Assembly: GCA_016735355.1 (NCBI GenBank)
Contig: JAERRQ010000340.1
Span: 1-9,095 of the forward strand
Reading direction: 5' to 3'
DNA length: 9,095 nucleotides
Source: Desulfobacterales bacterium
GTDB lineage: Bacteria > Desulfobacterota > Desulfobacteria > Desulfobacterales > BuS5
Made by a program: the position numbers and the translations under genes. Below the pieces are notes generated by a model. That model did not search any database, was not told the DNA's origin, and was given only the letters and a program-made list of their open reading frames with translations. This document shows, one piece after another, positions 7,795 to 9,095 of the stretch. The number at the start of each line of letters is the position of its first letter. The stretch's first letter is position 1.

Positions 7795-7855
7795 GTGAAC
7801 TGATAACTGTAAACGGTTACCAATTATTATAACCGTTTACAGTTAACGGTTATGT
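7795..7855. repeat. Right heptamer cluster containing a 16-bp perfect inverted repeat
   Basis: Heptamers GTGAACT, GATAACT, GTAAACG and GTTACCA (7795-7822), then GTTTACA, GTTAACG and GTTATGT (7835-7855), echo the left array. Positions 7804-7819 and 7830-7845 are perfect 16-bp reverse complements with a 10-nt AT-rich loop. The structure ends 34 nt before the yciO-like ATG, so it lies in or next to that gene's promoter or leader. No T-run follows it on either strand, so a standard intrinsic terminator is not supported. Confidence 0.85.
7821..7840. repeat. Right copy of the 20-bp direct repeat
   Basis: It matches 7548-7567 at 19 of 20 positions. It overlaps the loop and right arm of the 16-bp inverted repeat, so the direct-repeat and hairpin structures share bases. 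Confidence 0.8.
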
Positions 7856-7889
7856 TTGAACGCATAACCCCTTAACTATTTGACCTGAT

Positions 7890-8498
7890 ATGCTTATTAA
7901 ATTAAATACTGAAAATCCTCCGGATCGATTAATCAGAAAAGCTGCGGATATCTTGAAAAAAGGTGGTATTATTTCCTATCCTACAGATACATATTACGGG
8001 ATAGGATGCGATATAATGAATAAAAAAGCAATAGGAAGGATATATCAGATAAAACAGCGCAATAAGAATAAACCCTTTAGTTTTATTTGTTCAGGACTCA
8101 AAAACATCAGCCGTTACGCAAAAGTCTCTAATTACGCATACAAAACAATGAAGCGTCTTTTGCCGGGCCCTTACACATTTATTCTTGAAGGTTCGAAAAT
8201 GGTGCCGAAAATCATGCTGACCAAGCGTAAGACTGCAGGTATACGAGTTCCGGATAATAATATATGTATCGCCCTGATCAAGGAACTCGGCAATCCCATT
8301 ATTTCCACAAGCGCGTCGCTGCCCGACAATACTATTTTGCACGATCCTTCACTGATTCAGGATTATTACGGTACAAGACTTGATTTAGTAATAGACGGCG
8401 GCCCTGTACCCGGACTGCCATCAAGTGTAGTTTCTTTGATAAACGATGTCCCGGAAGTTATAAGGAGTGGCTTGGGGGATGTTAATATTTTTGAATAA
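7890..8498 (+). CDS. YrdC/Sua5-superfamily protein, YciO-like
   Basis: The product is 202 aa, a single YrdC-like domain. Visible marks are SYPTDTYYGIGCD (29-41), KQRNKNKP (55-62, keeping the basic KxR..KP pattern of nucleotide-binding members), LPGPYTFIL (91-99), KRKTAGIRVP (112-121), STSAS (139-143), VIDGG (167-171), PSSVVSL (177-183) and a GLGDV end (194-198). Along its length it most resembles E. coli YciO (206 aa; for example KRKTIGMRVP and the GVGDVKPF end). TsaC/Sua5 make threonylcarbamoyl-AMP for the tRNA t6A modification; YciO relatives have an uncertain role. Here the usual STSAN motif reads STSAS, so I do not assign the TsaC function. ATG 7890 is the first start after an in-frame TGA at 7881 and has no Shine-Dalgarno sequence. 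The gene diverges from guaB across the repeat region, and its stop lies inside a 13-bp tandem repeat. Confidence 0.88.
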   Translation: MLIKLNTENPPDRLIRKAADILKKGGIISYPTDTYYGIGCDIMNKKAIGRIYQIKQRNKNKPFSFICSGLKNISRYAKVSNYAYKTMKRLLPGPYTFILEGSKMVPKIMLTKRKTAGIRVPDNNICIALIKELGNPIISTSASLPDNTILHDPSLIQDYYGTRLDLVIDGGPVPGLPSSVVSLINDVPEVIRSGLGDVNIFE

Positions 8499-8520
8499 TA
8501 TTTTTGAATAATATTTTTCA
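8484..8520. repeat. 13-bp tandem repeat across the yciO-like stop codon
   Basis: AATATTTTTGAAT is repeated at 8484-8496 and 8497-8509, with a partial third copy at 8510-8518. The stop codon (8496-8498) spans the first unit border, so extra units lie downstream and do not change the protein. The repeat fills most of the gap between the converging yciO-like and sppA genes. A short TTTGAA/TTCAAA stem (8503-8508 with 8517-8522) is possible but too weak to call a terminator. Confidence 0.8.
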
Positions 8521-8531
8521 AAGGTCTCTCA

Positions 8532-9095
8532 TTATATCGGCTGCATAATAAAATCTGCGTATAAATATCTTTTTGAAACTCTGTTGAAAATATTATTAAG
8601 AGCAGATTCTGTAAGATATTGTAAAAAGGGAAGGCGTTTATCTTTTATATAAACGCTTTTTATTTTACCCTTTATTCCGCCCATTCGACCCGCCCACTCA
8701 ATAGCATCCTCAAGATTGCCGAGCCGATCTACAAGGCCGAGTTTTCTTGCTTCTTCTCCCGAAAAAATCCTCCCATCCGCAATGGATTCAACTTTCCGCA
8801 GATCCATCTTTCTTCCCTCTGCTATTGCGCTGATAAATTGCCTGTGGATTTGATCAGATAAATCCTGAAGAATTTGTTTTTCTTTTTCAGTCATTTTACG
8901 CACAGGCGACCCGATGTCTTTGTAGCGGCCACTCTTTATTACTACAGGGATCAGCCCGATCTTCTGTAAAAGTTCCTGAAAATTTGTAAATCCCATTACA
9001 ACTCCGATACTTCCGGTTATTGTTCCGGGATTAGCAATTATACCTTCTGTCCCTGCAGCTACATAATATCCACCTGATGCCGCCACAGCCCCCAG
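8532..9095 (-). CDS. sppA: Signal peptide peptidase SppA, S49 family (5' end beyond window)
   Basis: The frame is open from the right edge to the stop at 8532, giving 187 C-terminal residues of an expected roughly 300-residue short-form SppA. SppA is a membrane-anchored serine/lysine protease that degrades cleaved signal peptides and other membrane-embedded fragments. The retained part begins LGAVAASGGYY, where the serine (codon 9075-9077) is the expected nucleophile. Fifty-two residues later KSGRYKDIGSPVR carries the expected general-base lysine, the same spacing as S147/K199 of Bacillus subtilis SppA. Further family marks are ITGSIGVV, ADGRIFSGEEARKLGLVD and an IEWA helix. The membrane anchor and true start lie outside the window; the GTG at 9086 is internal, not a start. 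It converges with the yciO-like gene, 33 bp apart. Confidence 0.93.
   Translation of the reverse strand: MGAVAASGGYYVAAGTEGIIANPGTITGSIGVVMGFTNFQELLQKIGLIPVVIKSGRYKDIGSPVRKMTEKEKQILQDLSDQIHRQFISAIAEGRKMDLRKVESIADGRIFSGEEARKLGLVDRLGNLEDAIEWAGRMGGIKGKIKSVYIKDKRLPFLQYLTESALNNIFNRVSKRYLYADFIMQPI

Larger units (their letters stand above)
7443..7889. other. Gene-free 447-bp divergent intergenic region rich in inverted and tandem repeats
   Basis: This region separates the divergent guaB and yciO-like starts. I see no open frame with recognisable protein features. It should contain the promoters for both sides, but no -35/-10 pair is good enough to assign. From 7548 to 7855 it consists mainly of repeats: a left array of seven-base units, a central TGGGAACC hairpin module, and a right cluster of seven-base units containing a perfect 16-bp inverted repeat. 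The stretch 7443-7547 is AT-rich, without repeats, and is the likely guaB leader and promoter. The stretch 7725-7790 is AT-rich and featureless. Confidence 0.75.

Noticed and set aside
7548..7855. CRISPR-like array
   Set aside because: Units are seven bases, contiguous, without unique spacers, and no cas genes are present.
8091..8342. Minus-strand open frame inside the yciO-like gene
   Set aside because: It is antisense to a well-conserved YrdC-family domain and has no ribosome site or family resemblance.
8499..8531. Bidirectional terminator between yciO-like and sppA
   Set aside because: The only stem is six AT-rich base pairs; the T-runs belong to the tandem repeat, so the signal is too weak to call.

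Overview
The window is a stretch of chromosome carrying conserved housekeeping and envelope genes. Moderate AT-richness and the style of the proteins (DnaE with a complete PHP metal site, WbpE-like aminotransferase, short-form SppA, YciO-like protein) suggest a Gram-negative bacterium, most likely a deltaproteobacterium / Desulfobacterota member. That placement is inference from family resemblance; the window holds no rRNA or other direct marker.

Layout. Positions 7442 down to 1 hold four tightly packed minus-strand genes that read as one operon: guaB (IMP dehydrogenase), dnaE (replicative DNA polymerase III alpha subunit), manC (mannose-1-phosphate guanylyltransferase with a C-terminal cupin domain) and a DegT-family PLP sugar aminotransferase that runs off the left edge. 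The junctions are 7 nt (guaB/dnaE), a 14-nt overlap (dnaE/manC) and 10 nt (manC/degT). Upstream of guaB lies a 447-bp gene-free region packed with heptameric GTTAAC-type repeats, perfect palindromes and a TGGGAACC hairpin module. To its right a plus-strand YrdC/YciO-family gene diverges from guaB. It converges, across 33 bp, with a minus-strand sppA (signal peptide peptidase) that is cut off by the right edge.

How the genes fit together. GuaB feeds GTP synthesis. ManC uses GTP and mannose-1-phosphate to make GDP-mannose. The DegT enzyme would aminate a nucleotide-activated keto sugar, so the last two genes look like the start of a surface-polysaccharide block placed behind guaB-dnaE. The YciO-like and SppA proteins belong to other processes (nucleotide/tRNA-type chemistry and membrane proteolysis).

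No clear new defence, mobile or secondary-metabolite system is visible. The most notable points are: (i) the ManC isomerase (cupin) domain has lost the His-rich metal-binding segment and its usual tail, so the protein is probably a guanylyltransferase only; (ii) DnaE keeps all nine PHP metal-site residues, unlike E. coli; (iii) DnaE has a roughly 27-residue tail, unlike the family, that runs into manC; (iv) the structured repeat region sits between guaB and the yciO-like gene.
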